From NCBI RefSeq assembly GCF_010093305.1, contig NZ_PDWS01000010.1:62001-126000 (forward strand): 64,000 bases of DNA, written 5' to 3'. Within the stretch, counting starts at the first letter, position 1, and each line of letters begins with the position of its first letter. Both the position numbers and the translations under genes were made by a program. Below the pieces are notes generated by a model, which had not been told where the DNA came from, searched no databases, and saw only the letters and a list, made by a program, of their open reading frames with translations. Origin of the DNA: Pseudoxanthomonas sacheonensis (GTDB lineage: Bacteria > Pseudomonadota > Gammaproteobacteria > Xanthomonadales > Xanthomonadaceae). Below, piece after piece: positions 1 to 8,491 of this stretch.

Positions 1-420
1 GTCGTCGCGCGCCCTGGCGGCGGTCACCAGCGCCTGTTCGCGCTTGATCCTTTCGGCGATGGCAGGCGGCGGGTTGACGGTTTTGGGCGGCACGCCGTCG
101 ACCTTTTCTTCGGGCCACTGGCGAGGCGTCACCACGATCTGAGCGGCGTCGCGGATTCCATCCGGCCGCTTGACCTCGACTTCCAGCGGCCCGGATTCAT
201 CGCGGCCCACGCCGAACACCACCGTACCGTAGCCGCTGACCCGCAGGTTGCGCCCGGCGTAGCGCACCTCGCTGCCGGGCGGCACCTTGCCCAGCACCAG
301 TGCGCCTTGCTGCACGCTGGCGGGAAAGACGATCTTCGAGTCTTGCGGCGGATCCTGTTGCGCGGAAACCGAGGAGGGAAGCAGGGCCAGCCAAAGCAGC
401 AGAGCAATAGCCGCCTTCAA
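1..420 (-). CDS. M23-family metallopeptidase, N-terminal part (cut by window edge)
   Basis: The first 140 codons of a secreted protein are visible; the rest lies beyond base 1. It reads from TTG at 420, overlapping the pyrC stop by 2 nt, with a signal peptide (KAAIALLLWLALLPSSVSA). A beta-rich region follows (about residues 25-85: GKVPPGSEVRYAGRNLRVSG), then VDGVPPKTVNPPPAIAERI, a signature I recognise from cell-wall M23 endopeptidases of Xanthomonadaceae. The catalytic domain would be downstream and is not in view, so peptidase activity is inferred from family resemblance. It is last in the yidD-pyrC-M23 unit. The unusual TTG start is chosen because it directly precedes the signal peptide. 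Confidence 0.75.
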   Translation of the reverse strand, partial: MKAAIALLLWLALLPSSVSAQQDPPQDSKIVFPASVQQGALVLGKVPPGSEVRYAGRNLRVSGYGTVVFGVGRDESGPLEVEVKRPDGIRDAAQIVVTPRQWPEEKVDGVPPKTVNPPPAIAERIKREQALVTAARARDD

Positions 421-1763
421 CGATCGAACTCCAACCGCTGTCCGTTCGGCGTGCCCACCAGGTGCTCGCCATTCCATACCATGCGTCCGTTGACCCAGGT
501 CGCGCCGATGCGCGACTGGAAAGTGGTGCCTTCGAAAGGCGACCAGCCGCACTTCGACAGCACATCCTCGCGGCGTACGGTGAACGGGTCGTTCTCCACC
601 AGCACCAGGTCGGCCCAGTAGCCTTCGCGCAAGTAGCCGCGTTCCTTGACGTCGAACAGCTGCGCCGGCGCATGGGAGACCTTGTTGACGATCTGCGCGA
701 CGGTCGATTTCTTTTCGTGCACCAGTTCCAACGCCGCCACCAGCGCGTACTGCACCAGCGGCAAGCCGGAAGGCGCCTGCGAATAGGCCCTGGATTTCTC
801 TTCCAGCGTATGCGGCGCATGGTCGGTGGCCAGCACGTCGATGACGTTGTCGGCCAGCGCGCGGATCAACGCTTCGCGGTCGCTGGCGTCCTTGATCGCG
901 GGGTTGCACTTGATCAGGTTGCCCAGGCGCCCGTAGTCGCTGCGGTCGAAGCGCAGGAAGTGGATGCAGGTCTCGGCGGTGATCCGCTTGCGCACGCCGT
1001 CGCTGCGCACCAGCGGGCCGGCCTGGAACAGCGCCAGCTCGTCGGCGGTGGAGATATGCAGCACATGCAGGCGTGTGTCGTGCTTGCGCGCAAGCGACAG
1101 CGCAAGCCGCGTGGACTTGATGCAGGCCTCGCGCGAGCGGATGTCCGGATGGCATTCCACCGGAATATCCTCGCCGTAGCGCACCTTGAACAACGCCAGG
1201 TTGGCGTCGATGGTCGGCGTGTCTTCGCAGTGGGTGATGATGGGCGTGGGCGCTTCGCGGAAGATGGCGTCCAGGGTGTCCGGGTCGTCGACCAGCATGT
1301 TGCCGGTGGAAGCGCCCATGAACACCTTGATGCCCGGCGCAGTCTTGGGATCCAGCGTGCGCACCGCTTCCAGGTTGTCGTTGCTGGCGCCCAGATAGAA
1401 GCCGTAGTTGCCCCAGGCGCGGCCGGCGGCGCTCTGGTACTTGGCTTGCAGCGCGTCGGCATCCAGGGTGGGCGGATTGGTGTTGGGCATGTCCATGAAA
1501 GTGGTCAGGCCGCCGGCCGCGGCCGCTCCCGATTCGCTGGCGATGTCGCCTTTGTGGGTCAGGCCGGGTTCACGGAAATGCACTTGGTCGTCGATCATTC
1601 CGGGCAACAGCCAGCGTCCGCCGGCTTCGATCACCTGATCGCCGGGTTGCGCGCTCAGCTGCCCGCCCACGTGAGTGATGCGGCCGTTGGCGAAACGCAG
1701 GTCGCCGTCGAACTCGCGGCCTTCGTTGACCAGGCGGGCGTTGACTATCAGGGTGCCGGGCAT
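417..1763 (-). CDS. pyrC: Dihydroorotase (PyrC-like amidohydrolase)
   Basis: A 448-residue amidohydrolase expected to interconvert carbamoyl-aspartate and dihydroorotate in pyrimidine synthesis. Visible motifs are DDQVHFREPGLTHKGD near residues 58-73, IITHCEDT, VLHISTADE and DVLATDHAPHTLEEK, the last carrying the catalytic Asp. The usual first metal-binding HxH is QVH (Gln60, His62), so one expected zinc ligand is absent. I recall this DQVHFREPG form from a subgroup of annotated dihydroorotases. The start overlaps the yidD stop by one base (TGATG), implying coupled translation. A dihydroorotase-like pseudo-enzyme is the alternative. Confidence 0.88.
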   Translation of the reverse strand: MPGTLIVNARLVNEGREFDGDLRFANGRITHVGGQLSAQPGDQVIEAGGRWLLPGMIDDQVHFREPGLTHKGDIASESGAAAAGGLTTFMDMPNTNPPTLDADALQAKYQSAAGRAWGNYGFYLGASNDNLEAVRTLDPKTAPGIKVFMGASTGNMLVDDPDTLDAIFREAPTPIITHCEDTPTIDANLALFKVRYGEDIPVECHPDIRSREACIKSTRLALSLARKHDTRLHVLHISTADELALFQAGPLVRSDGVRKRITAETCIHFLRFDRSDYGRLGNLIKCNPAIKDASDREALIRALADNVIDVLATDHAPHTLEEKSRAYSQAPSGLPLVQYALVAALELVHEKKSTVAQIVNKVSHAPAQLFDVKERGYLREGYWADLVLVENDPFTVRREDVLSKCGWSPFEGTTFQSRIGATWVNGRMVWNGEHLVGTPNGQRLEFDR

Positions 1764-2014
1764 CAGGGGGTTCCTGTGGACGGGGAGGGGGGAACGGGCT
1801 TTTCAGGCACGGGATCGTGCCCGCCCGGATGGAAAGGATGGCAGCGGCCGACGCGCCGCAGCGCCAGCCAGCCGCCCTTCAGCGGGCCGAAGCGACCGAT
1901 GGCCTGCATCGCATATTCCGAGCAACTGGGCGCAAAGCGGCAGCGCGGCCCTAGCAATGGACTGATGAAGCGCTTGTAAAACCGCAGAAGGAGAATAAGG
2001 AAACGACCAACCAT
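1763..2014 (-). CDS. yidD: Membrane protein insertion efficiency factor YidD
   Basis: An 83-residue protein of the YidD family, which assists YidC-dependent membrane insertion. It opens with an amphipathic segment ([20 protein letters not shown]), followed by the family signature [19 protein letters not shown] and [14 protein letters not shown]. The start is placed at ATG 2014 because family members begin directly with the amphipathic helix; an in-frame upstream extension to 2143 looks non-coding. yidD commonly sits beside rpmH/rnpA; here it leads a pyrC unit instead. The tail after HPGG is Pro-rich and not conserved in the family. Confidence 0.93.
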   Translation of the reverse strand: MVGRFLILLLRFYKRFISPLLGPRCRFAPSCSEYAMQAIGRFGPLKGGWLALRRVGRCHPFHPGGHDPVPEKPVPPSPSTGTP

Positions 2015-2133
2015 GCACCGATGATATGCGAGTTGGGTGGAGAGTTCATTGAGCCGGTGGTTGCCGCACCCGAGCGGGTAGGCTATAAAGACGCCCCCTT
2101 CCCGGGCCCGGGAAGTTGAAGGAAGTGCTTTTC

Positions 2134-3222
2134 GTGGCTGCAAAGAAACCTGCGAAGAAGGCCGTCAAGCCGGCCAAGAAACCCGCCAAGCCCGTCGCCA
2201 AGAAGCCTGTCGCCAAGCCCGTTGCGGCCAAGAAACCGGCGGCCAAGCCTGCTGCCAAGAAGGCGCCGGCCAAGAAGCCGGCCGCCAAGAAAGCTCCGGC
2301 CAAGCCGGCCGTCGCCAAGAAGGCTGCCCCGGTCCAGAAGGCCGCAGCCAAAAAGGCGCCCGCCGCAAAAGCCGCACCGGCCAAGAAGCCGGCAGCGCAG
2401 AAGCCCGCAGCCAAGGCTGCTGCGAAGCCTGCGGCCGCCAAACCTGCCGCTCCCTCCAAGTCTTCCGTCAAATCCGTACCGAAGCCGGCCGCCAAGCCGG
2501 TTACGGCCAAAGCGACTCCTGCCAAGACCGCCCCCCCGGCTGCTGGCCGTGCCGAAGCGCCAGTTCCCAAGGCTGCTGCAACCCCGGCACCGGCGCCAGC
2601 CGTCCAACCGACTCCCACAAAACCCGTGCCTTCCCCCAAAACCTCCAAAAACGCAAAATCCGTCGCCGCCGTTCCGGCCCCAGTCGCCAAGGCTCCCATC
2701 CCTCGTCCCGTGGGCAAGGTGGCCGTTGCCGTGGTTTCCAAGCCTTCGGCCACGCCCGCGCCGCGCGGCAAGGTCAAGGTGGTGCCGTACAAGACCGATG
2801 AAGCGACCGGCCGTCCCCTCATTCCCGATGGCTACAGGCCGGCGGCGGACGAGGAATACATGAGCACTCTGCAGCTGGAGTATTTCCGCCAGCGCCTGCT
2901 CACCTGGCGCGCCGATCTGGTCGAAGAATCCAAGCAGACCATCGAGAACCTGAAGGACGAAGTGCGCGACGTCGGCGACGAAGCCGAGCGCGCCACCCGC
3001 GAAACCGAGAACTCGCTGGAATTGCGCACCCGCGACCGCTACCGCAAGCTGATCGGCAAGATCGACAGCACGCTCAAGCGCCTGGATGGCGGGGACTACG
3101 GTTACTGCGCCGATACGGGCGAGGAAATCGGCCTGGAGCGTCTGGAAGCGCGTCTGACCGCCGAGCGCACCATCGATGCGCAGGAGCGCTGGGAGCATCT
3201 GCAGAAGCAGCAGGGAGACTGA
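2134..3222 (+). CDS. dksA: DksA-type RNA polymerase regulator with long basic N-terminus
   Basis: About 362 residues. The first ~235 are repeats of Lys, Ala and Pro ([11 protein letters not shown] units) resembling histone H1 tails. The last ~125 form a DksA domain: a coiled coil with acidic tip DVGDEA (D-x-x-D-x-A, as in E. coli DksA), [17 protein letters not shown], then a zinc-finger region. Only one of four zinc cysteines remains ([12 protein letters not shown]; the other positions are Thr, Thr and Ala), so it is probably a metal-free form. GTG 2134 is chosen because AAGGAAG precedes it by about 10 nt; TTG 2116 is an alternative. Long-tailed DksA proteins occur in Xanthomonadaceae. Confidence 0.9.
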   Translation: MAAKKPAKKAVKPAKKPAKPVAKKPVAKPVAAKKPAAKPAAKKAPAKKPAAKKAPAKPAVAKKAAPVQKAAAKKAPAAKAAPAKKPAAQKPAAKAAAKPAAAKPAAPSKSSVKSVPKPAAKPVTAKATPAKTAPPAAGRAEAPVPKAAATPAPAPAVQPTPTKPVPSPKTSKNAKSVAAVPAPVAKAPIPRPVGKVAVAVVSKPSATPAPRGKVKVVPYKTDEATGRPLIPDGYRPAADEEYMSTLQLEYFRQRLLTWRADLVEESKQTIENLKDEVRDVGDEAERATRETENSLELRTRDRYRKLIGKIDSTLKRLDGGDYGYCADTGEEIGLERLEARLTAERTIDAQERWEHLQKQQGD

Positions 3223-3256
3223 TCACTGCGTCTGCTTAAATCTGTTGCAGAGTTTC

Positions 3257-3285
3257 AAAAAAGCCCCGCATCGCGGGGCTTTTTC
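3257..3285. terminator. Intrinsic terminator after dksA
   Basis: A 7-bp GC stem (GCCCCGC/GCGGGGC, loop ATC) is flanked by an A-run and a T-run, about 35 nt past the dksA stop. The A-run means it could also work on the minus strand. Confidence 0.9.
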
Positions 3286-3690
3286 TTGCCGTCATCCCAG
3301 CGCAAGCTGGGATCCATCTTGATCTTGATTCTGCTCTTGCTCCCGCTTCTGCCTCCTCCCTTGCGCGCAGCGCAGGGGAGGATTGAGGAGGGGTGCTCTT
3401 GATCTTGCTCTGGTTTTTGCTTGTGCCTCAAAGCAAGAGCGTTTCGCGCTAACGCGCGAGTCACTTTTCTTTGAACGGCAAAGAAAAGTAACCAAAAGAA
3501 AGCCGCCCTAACGTCGCGCCCAACGATAGAGCCGTTGGGTCCGCAAGCAGGCCAGGAATTTCCGTAAGACACATCCTGTGTCTACGGAAACGGCGCACAT
3601 CCCTGTGCGCCGCCCCTTCGGGGTTGATCCCGACCTGCTTGCCGCGTCTCACGGGATAATGAAGCTAAAAGCAAGGGCCGAACCTATCCT
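3286..3690. repeat. Gene-free intergenic mosaic of small hairpin repeats
   Basis: About 400 bases with no credible gene. Visible pieces are a TCATCCCAGCGCAAGCTGGGATCC hairpin-like unit near 3292, a CTTTTCTTTGAACGGCAAAG/AAAAG palindrome near 3463-3488, and two adjacent hairpins at 3559-3590 (CCGTAAGACACA-TCC-TGTGTC-TACGG) and 3591-3612 (CGGCGCACA-TCCC-TGTGCGCCG). The last two share the core ACATCC(C)TGTG. From memory, similar hairpin strings are scattered through Lysobacter-type genomes. The short open frames here are low-complexity and unsupported. Confidence 0.7.
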
Positions 3691-4332
3691 TTATGCCCCA
3701 TCGGCCTGAAAACCAACCTTCCTATGCGAGCCATCGCAATAAGGCTTGTTCTGCGAATGCCCGCAGCGGCAAAGCCAGGTTTCGCCGACCCGATTGATCG
3801 TGTGGCCGGTTCCGCTGACGATTTCCAGATTGCCGCTGACTTTCAGCGGTCCGTTGAGTTGCGGCGCCACTTCAAGCGTGCCCGCGCGTGCGGCCAGCGC
3901 TTCGGAAGGCTTGATCGCGGGTTCACCGGTCGCCCGGAAACCGCCTTCGGCATGGCTGTTGTCGCAGTAGGGTTTGTTCTTGGACAGGCCGCAGCGGCAC
4001 AAGGTCGCGCGCAAGCCCTGATCCTCGCCGGCGATGCGCAGCGGCGCGTTGAAGGCCAGCGGTCCGTCTTCGCGTATGCGTACTGTGTTGACCAGCGGCG
4101 GCGGCTCTCCGTTCTGCCCATCGAGGCGCTCGTAGCGGATCGCGCCGGAAGGGCAGATGCGGGCGGTGAGCGCTACTTCATCGGCGGAAACGGCGTCGGG
4201 ATGGATCCATTCGCCCTCCACGTTGGGGACGAACACATCCGGGTGGGTCAACACGCAATTGCGCGAATGGATGCAGCGTGTGCCGTCGAAATGGATGACG
4301 ACCTGCTTGCCGCGAACGGTTTCGGTACCCAT
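3691..4332 (-). CDS. Iron-sulfur protein with (4Fe-4S)-like N-domain and two CDGSH domains
   Basis: 213 residues. Residues 10-70 resemble a divergent single-cluster ferredoxin domain (CIHSRNCVL and ARICPSGAIRY). Two CDGSH zinc-finger-like 2Fe-2S domains follow: C112, C114, C123, H127 (CRCGLSKNKPYCDNSH) and C188, C190, C199, H203 (CRCGHSQNKPYCDGSH). All three-Cys-one-His ligand sets are intact, although the first has Asn in place of the usual Gly. A cytosolic electron-transfer or redox-sensing role is inferred; no substrate can be named. It is a single gene, with the repeat mosaic just downstream and the MFS gene upstream on the same strand. Confidence 0.88.
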   Translation of the reverse strand: MGTETVRGKQVVIHFDGTRCIHSRNCVLTHPDVFVPNVEGEWIHPDAVSADEVALTARICPSGAIRYERLDGQNGEPPPLVNTVRIREDGPLAFNAPLRIAGEDQGLRATLCRCGLSKNKPYCDNSHAEGGFRATGEPAIKPSEALAARAGTLEVAPQLNGPLKVSGNLEIVSGTGHTINRVGETWLCRCGHSQNKPYCDGSHRKVGFQADGA

Positions 4333-4384
4333 GGCATGACTCGGCTTTGGGGAGAGCCCAAGTTTACGCCGGAGCGGCCCGGGG

Positions 4385-5623
4385 TTATTGCAGATCCTGC
4401 AGATCCAGCCGCCGCAGCTTCGGCGCCTTCCATGCGGTGACGCCCACTACGGCCAGAGTCATGCAGCCGCCGAATATCACCGAGGGCACAAGCCCCAGCA
4501 GCTTTGCCGCCAGCCCCGACTCGAACGCGCCCAGTTCGTTGGAAGAGCCGATGAAGATGCCATTGATGGAAGAAACCCGGCCGCGCATTTCGTCCGGCGT
4601 GGCCAGCTGCAGGATGGTCGAGCGCAGCACCACCGATACGCCATCGCACATGCCCGAAAGCGCCAGCATCAGCACCGACAGCCAGAATTCGCGCGACAGC
4701 GCGAAGCCGATGATGCACAGACCGAAGCCTGCGACCGCATACAGCAGCAGGCGTCCGGCGTTGCGCTTGGGCGGATGCCGGGCCAGCCATAGGCCCACCA
4801 GGACAGCGCCTGCGGCGGGCGCAGCGCGCAGGATGCCCAGCGCTTCGGGACCGTAGTGCAGGATGTCGTGGATGAAGGCCGGCAGCAGCGCCACCGCGCC
4901 GCCGAACAGCACCGAGAACATGTCCAGCGCCTGCGCGCCCAGCACGACCTGGTTGTTGAACACGAAACGCAGGCCTTCGCCGATGCTCTTGAAGATGGGC
5001 GCGCGCTCCGGCGGGGAAGGCGGCTCGGTGACGCGCAGGGAAACGATAGCGATCGCGGCGGCCGCGGCGAAACCGGCGGCGACCAGATAAGCCAGCGTAT
5101 TGCCGCCCCAGGCCACCAGCAATCCGCCCATGGCCGGTCCCAGCACCAGGCCCGTCTGCATCACTACGCTGCCTATGCCCGCGCCGCGCGCGTACTGCTC
5201 GCGTGGCAGCACGCGCGCGAACAGCGCCGTGTACACCGGCGCCAGGAAAGCGCGCACCACGCCGTTGACGGCGATGGCCGCGTAGATGGTGAGGGTGCCG
5301 AAGGAAGGAATGCGTCCGCTGGCCACGCCCGCCAGGGTCAGCGTGGTCAACAGCAAGCCCAGGCAGGCATACATGCCCAGCCTGCGCCGGCGCATGTGGT
5401 CGACCGCATAGCCGGCGAACAGAGCGAAGCAAAAGTAGGGGATGACCTCGGTCAGCCCGATCAAGCCCAGCGCCAATGCGTCGCGGGTGATCTGATAGAT
5501 ATGCCAGCCTACGGTCACCGCCACGATCTGGTAGGACAGCATCGCCAGCAGGCGGTACACCAGCAAGCCGATGAAGCCACGGTTGCGCAGCGGCGAAACC
5601 GGTGTCGTGGCGGCATCGCTCAT
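4385..5623 (-). CDS. MFS transporter (MFS_3/EntS-like)
   Basis: A 412-residue inner-membrane protein with about 12 hydrophobic segments and MFS features, for example AGYAVDHMRRRRLGM in the cytoplasmic loop after TM2 and LVLGPAMGGLLVAWGG. Overall it resembles the MFS_3 group that includes enterobactin exporter EntS, but the cargo cannot be read from sequence. The start at ATG 5623 overlaps the sufE stop by 4 nt (ATGA), so the two are probably co-translated. A long in-frame upstream extension is shadow sequence of sufE and is excluded. Confidence 0.85.
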   Translation of the reverse strand: MSDAATTPVSPLRNRGFIGLLVYRLLAMLSYQIVAVTVGWHIYQITRDALALGLIGLTEVIPYFCFALFAGYAVDHMRRRRLGMYACLGLLLTTLTLAGVASGRIPSFGTLTIYAAIAVNGVVRAFLAPVYTALFARVLPREQYARGAGIGSVVMQTGLVLGPAMGGLLVAWGGNTLAYLVAAGFAAAAAIAIVSLRVTEPPSPPERAPIFKSIGEGLRFVFNNQVVLGAQALDMFSVLFGGAVALLPAFIHDILHYGPEALGILRAAPAAGAVLVGLWLARHPPKRNAGRLLLYAVAGFGLCIIGFALSREFWLSVLMLALSGMCDGVSVVLRSTILQLATPDEMRGRVSSINGIFIGSSNELGAFESGLAAKLLGLVPSVIFGGCMTLAVVGVTAWKAPKLRRLDLQDLQ

Positions 5624-6057
5624 GCGTGATTTCGCGCGGTGTCCTGAATGAAGGCAAGAATCGCGGCCAGCCCGTTGCTGCGTGTCGGCGACAGATGCTT
5701 GGCCAGGCCGATGTCGGCGATGTAATCCGGCTGCGTGGCCAGGATCTCGGCGGCCGAGCGGCCGGAGTACACACGCAACGCCAGATAGATCAGGCCCGAG
5801 ACGATGGCCGAGTCGCTGATGGCGCTGAAATCCAGGCGCTCCGCGTCGCCTTGCGGCACGATCCAGACCAGCGACTGGCAACCGAGCAGGCGATTTTCCT
5901 CGGTCTTCCACTCTTCAGGGAAGGCGGGCAGCTTGCGTCCCAGGTCGATCAGGTACTGGTAGCGCTCGGACCAGTCGCCGAAGAAGCCGAACTCTTCCTT
6001 GATGGCGAGCTGGGCTTCGGCGGGGGTGGATTCGAGGGGGAAGATCGTGTCAGTCAT
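5620..6057 (-). CDS. sufE: SufE-family sulfur-acceptor protein
   Basis: 145 residues. SufE accepts persulfide from the SufS desulfurase for Fe-S cluster assembly. The acceptor cysteine is Cys60 in NRLLGCQSLVW, followed by the typical DSAIVSGLIYLALRVYSGR and LSPTRSNGL. No sufBCDS genes are in view, so this copy stands outside a suf operon, as is often seen in this group. It overlaps the downstream MFS gene by 4 nt. A repeat lies immediately upstream, leaving little room for a promoter between it and cysS. Confidence 0.93.
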   Translation of the reverse strand: MTDTIFPLESTPAEAQLAIKEEFGFFGDWSERYQYLIDLGRKLPAFPEEWKTEENRLLGCQSLVWIVPQGDAERLDFSAISDSAIVSGLIYLALRVYSGRSAAEILATQPDYIADIGLAKHLSPTRSNGLAAILAFIQDTARNHA

Positions 6058-6085
6058 CGAGAAGCCAAGAATTCAGCGGATTTTT

Positions 6086-6281
6086 GAGCCCCTCTCCCTT
6101 CGGGAGAGGGGTTGGGGTGAGGGTACGGCGAAGTGAAGATGGCGCCGAAGCTGTATGAATGAGGAGCTGATCATTGCGCCCGTCAGGGCCACAAATATCA
6201 CTTCGCCGTACCCTCATCCGCCCTACGGGCACCCCGTATCGAGTACGGGGCAGGCTCTTCTCCCAGAGGGAGAAGGGGAAA
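6086..6281. repeat. Paired palindrome/G-rich intergenic repeat, copy 1
   Basis: The left half has GAGCCCCTCTCCC-TTC-GGGAGAGGGG, a G-rich tail (TTGGGGTGAGGG) and TACGGCGAAGT. The right half carries the inverted ACTTCGCCGTACCCTC, then CCCCGTATCGAGTACGGGG and CTTCTCCC-AGA-GGGAGAAGG. It ends almost at the cysS stop. Related copies lie at 22805-23030, 37399-37549 and 45993-46215. Confidence 0.85.
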
Positions 6282-6285
6282 GTCA

Positions 6286-7653
6286 TCAACCACGCTTCCA
6301 GCGTACGCCCTGTGCCGTGTCTTCCAGCAAAACGCCTTCGGCGGCCAGCTGGTCGCGGATGGCGTCGGAGCGTGCGAAATCGCGATTGCTCTTGGCAGTG
6401 TTGCGTTCGTCGATGAGCGACTGGATGCGCGCATCGTCGTCGCCTGAAGCGCCTCGACCGAACCAGTCCGCCGCTTCCTGCTGCAACAGGCCCAATGCCA
6501 GGCCCGCGCCAAGCAACTCCGATTTCAGACGTGCCTTGTCCTCGGACGTGATCGCCTTGCGCGCTTCGCCGGCGATGCGCGACAGTTCGGCGAGCGCTTG
6601 CGGAGTATTCAGGTCGTCGTCCAACGCGGCTTCCACAACAGCAGGAATCCCGGCCTCGGCCTGGACGTCTGCCAGGTCGCGCAACGTCCCATACAGCCGG
6701 TCCAGCGTGCGCACCGATTGTTCGATCAAACTCTCGGACCATTCCAGCGGCTGCCGGTAATGCGCGGAAAGAAGCGCATAGCGCAGCGCTTCCGGCGGAT
6801 GCTGCTTCAGCAGCTCATGCACGCGCTCCACATTGCCTACCGACTTGGACATCTTGGCGCCGCCGAAATTCAGCATGCCGTTGTGCACCCAGAAACGGGC
6901 AAAGATCCTGCCGCCGTGGGCGCATTCGCTCTGCGCGATCTCGTTTTCGTGGTGCGGAAACTGCAGATCCACGCCGCCGGCATGGATGTCGATGGTTTCG
7001 CCGAAGATCGCCTCGATCATCGCCGAGCATTCGATATGCCAGCCCGGGCGGCCCCGGCCCCACGGCGATTCCCAGCCGGGAAGATCGTCGCTGGAAGGCT
7101 TCCACAGCACGAAATCGCCGGGATCGCGTTTGTACGGAGCCACTTCCACCCGTGCGCCGGCCAGCATTTCCTCCGGATCGCGGCGGGAAAGCTTGCCGTA
7201 ATCCGGGAAGGTCGCCACCGCGAACAGTACGTGGCCTTCGGCGGCGTAGGCATGACCGGTTTCGATCAGGCGCTCGATCATGGCGATGATGTGGGGCACA
7301 TGGGCGGTCGCTTCGGGCTGCAGGTCCTGCGGCACCACGCCCAGGCCGGCCATGTCCTCGCGGTAGGCGGCCGCGTATTTGTCCGTGATCGCGGAAATCG
7401 GCACCCCGAGTTCCTTCGCCGCGGCGTTGATCTTGTCGTCTATGTCGGTGATGTTGCGCGCGTAGCGCAGGCCGCCGAAGCGGCGGCGTAGCAGGGCGGC
7501 CAGCACTCCGAACACCACCGGGCCGCGCGCATTGCCGATATGCACGTAGTTGTAGACCGTCGGCCCGCACAGGTACATGGTGGGGCAGGCCGGATCCATA
7601 GGCACGAAGGTTTCGACCTGTCGTGTCAGGTTGTTGTGCAGTCGCAGGGTCAT
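6286..7653 (-). CDS. cysS: Cysteine--tRNA ligase
   Basis: A 455-residue class I aminoacyl-tRNA synthetase that charges tRNA-Cys. The HIGH-type motif reads [10 protein letters not shown] within [16 protein letters not shown], and KMSKS is intact in [11 protein letters not shown]. Zinc-site residues are visible as Cys in LCGPT, Cys in WHIECSAM, and [10 protein letters not shown]. The length is normal. It starts at ATG 7653, about 130 bp from the divergent secreted-protein gene. A repeat abuts the stop codon. Confidence 0.97.
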   Translation of the reverse strand: MTLRLHNNLTRQVETFVPMDPACPTMYLCGPTVYNYVHIGNARGPVVFGVLAALLRRRFGGLRYARNITDIDDKINAAAKELGVPISAITDKYAAAYREDMAGLGVVPQDLQPEATAHVPHIIAMIERLIETGHAYAAEGHVLFAVATFPDYGKLSRRDPEEMLAGARVEVAPYKRDPGDFVLWKPSSDDLPGWESPWGRGRPGWHIECSAMIEAIFGETIDIHAGGVDLQFPHHENEIAQSECAHGGRIFARFWVHNGMLNFGGAKMSKSVGNVERVHELLKQHPPEALRYALLSAHYRQPLEWSESLIEQSVRTLDRLYGTLRDLADVQAEAGIPAVVEAALDDDLNTPQALAELSRIAGEARKAITSEDKARLKSELLGAGLALGLLQQEAADWFGRGASGDDDARIQSLIDERNTAKSNRDFARSDAIRDQLAAEGVLLEDTAQGVRWKRG

Positions 7654-7781
7654 CGGTGTCGGCGCAAGTGGGGGTAGCAGGACGATTCTACCGGCCCACC
7701 CTTGGCTTCGACAGCATCGATTCAGCCCCTCTCAAGGCGCGTTCCCTACACTGGCGTCCGGGATTCCAGTCAAGCGGCCTA

Positions 7782-8276
7782 ATGCACCTGTATCGCCACA
7801 CCTTACTCGGGTTCTGCCTTTCCGCCTTTGCAGCTGCGCCGGCCATGGCCCAGGATGCCGCCCCGCTCACGGTGCTTCCAGTGGAAAACGTGCGCCTGGA
7901 CTATGCCCAGGTGCTGGCGGTCGAGCCCGTTTACCAGACTCTGCGTGCCTCGCGCACCGAGATGCGTTGCGAAGAGATACAGGCCCCCAAGCCCACGCCG
8001 CCCAAGGACGAAGGCCGCTGGTCGAAGATCATGGACTCGGTGAAGGGCGTATTCACCCGCGACCCGGAGCCCGCACCCAAGACCGAACCGGCCAAGCCCA
8101 GCTGCCGCATGGTGCCGGTGGAGCGCGAATTCCGCCGTCCCATCGCCTATGACGTCGACTACGTCTACAAGGGCTTCAAATACCGCTCGCGCCTGGCCGA
8201 GGACCCCGGCAATCGGTTGCGGATCCGGGTTTCTGTGATGCCGTACGTACCCGGCCAGAACCTCGCCACGCCTTGA
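7782..8276 (+). CDS. Secreted protein of unknown function, UmoD/glycine-zipper-associated type
   Basis: 164 residues with a signal peptide (MHLYRHTLLGFCLSAFAAAPAMA). The mature part has VLPVENVRLDYAQVLAVEPVY near the start and RRPIAYDVDYVYKGFKYRSRL plus DPGNRLRIRVSVMP at the end. I recognise this pattern from Xanthomonadaceae envelope proteins related to UmoD or to 2TM glycine-zipper proteins, though no glycine zipper is present. Two Cys (CEEIQ, SCRMVP) could form a disulfide. A periplasmic location is expected. ATG 7782 is chosen because it begins the signal peptide. Function unknown. Confidence 0.8.
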   Translation: MHLYRHTLLGFCLSAFAAAPAMAQDAAPLTVLPVENVRLDYAQVLAVEPVYQTLRASRTEMRCEEIQAPKPTPPKDEGRWSKIMDSVKGVFTRDPEPAPKTEPAKPSCRMVPVEREFRRPIAYDVDYVYKGFKYRSRLAEDPGNRLRIRVSVMPYVPGQNLATP

Positions 8277-8440
8277 GTCTTGCGCCAGAGCACCCTGCAT
8301 GCGAGGATGCGGGCCCATGAAGATGAACACCCACCTGCACGCATGCGCCGCCCGGATGGCCTCGGGAATGACGTCTCGTGCCCGCCGACCGGAACCGCTT
8401 ATCTAGCTGGGTCGCCGGACGTTACTGCTTGTTCAACCGG

Positions 8441-8465
8441 AACCCAGCCTGACGCTGGGTTTTTT
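8441..8465 (+). terminator. Intrinsic terminator-like hairpin just upstream of argF'
   Basis: The stem AACCCAGC/GCTGGGTT with a 5-nt loop is followed by a T-run, 26 nt before the argF' start. It may end transcription of the gene at 7782-8276, or act as a leader attenuator for the arginine cluster. The 160 bases before it show no other clear signal. Confidence 0.75.
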
Positions 8466-8491
8466 CGTTTCTGGATACTTAGGAAGTCGCA

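Noticed and set aside
2083-3198. Gly-rich minus-strand frame opposite dksA
   Set aside because: It mirrors the Lys/Ala/Pro repeats; no independent evidence of expression.
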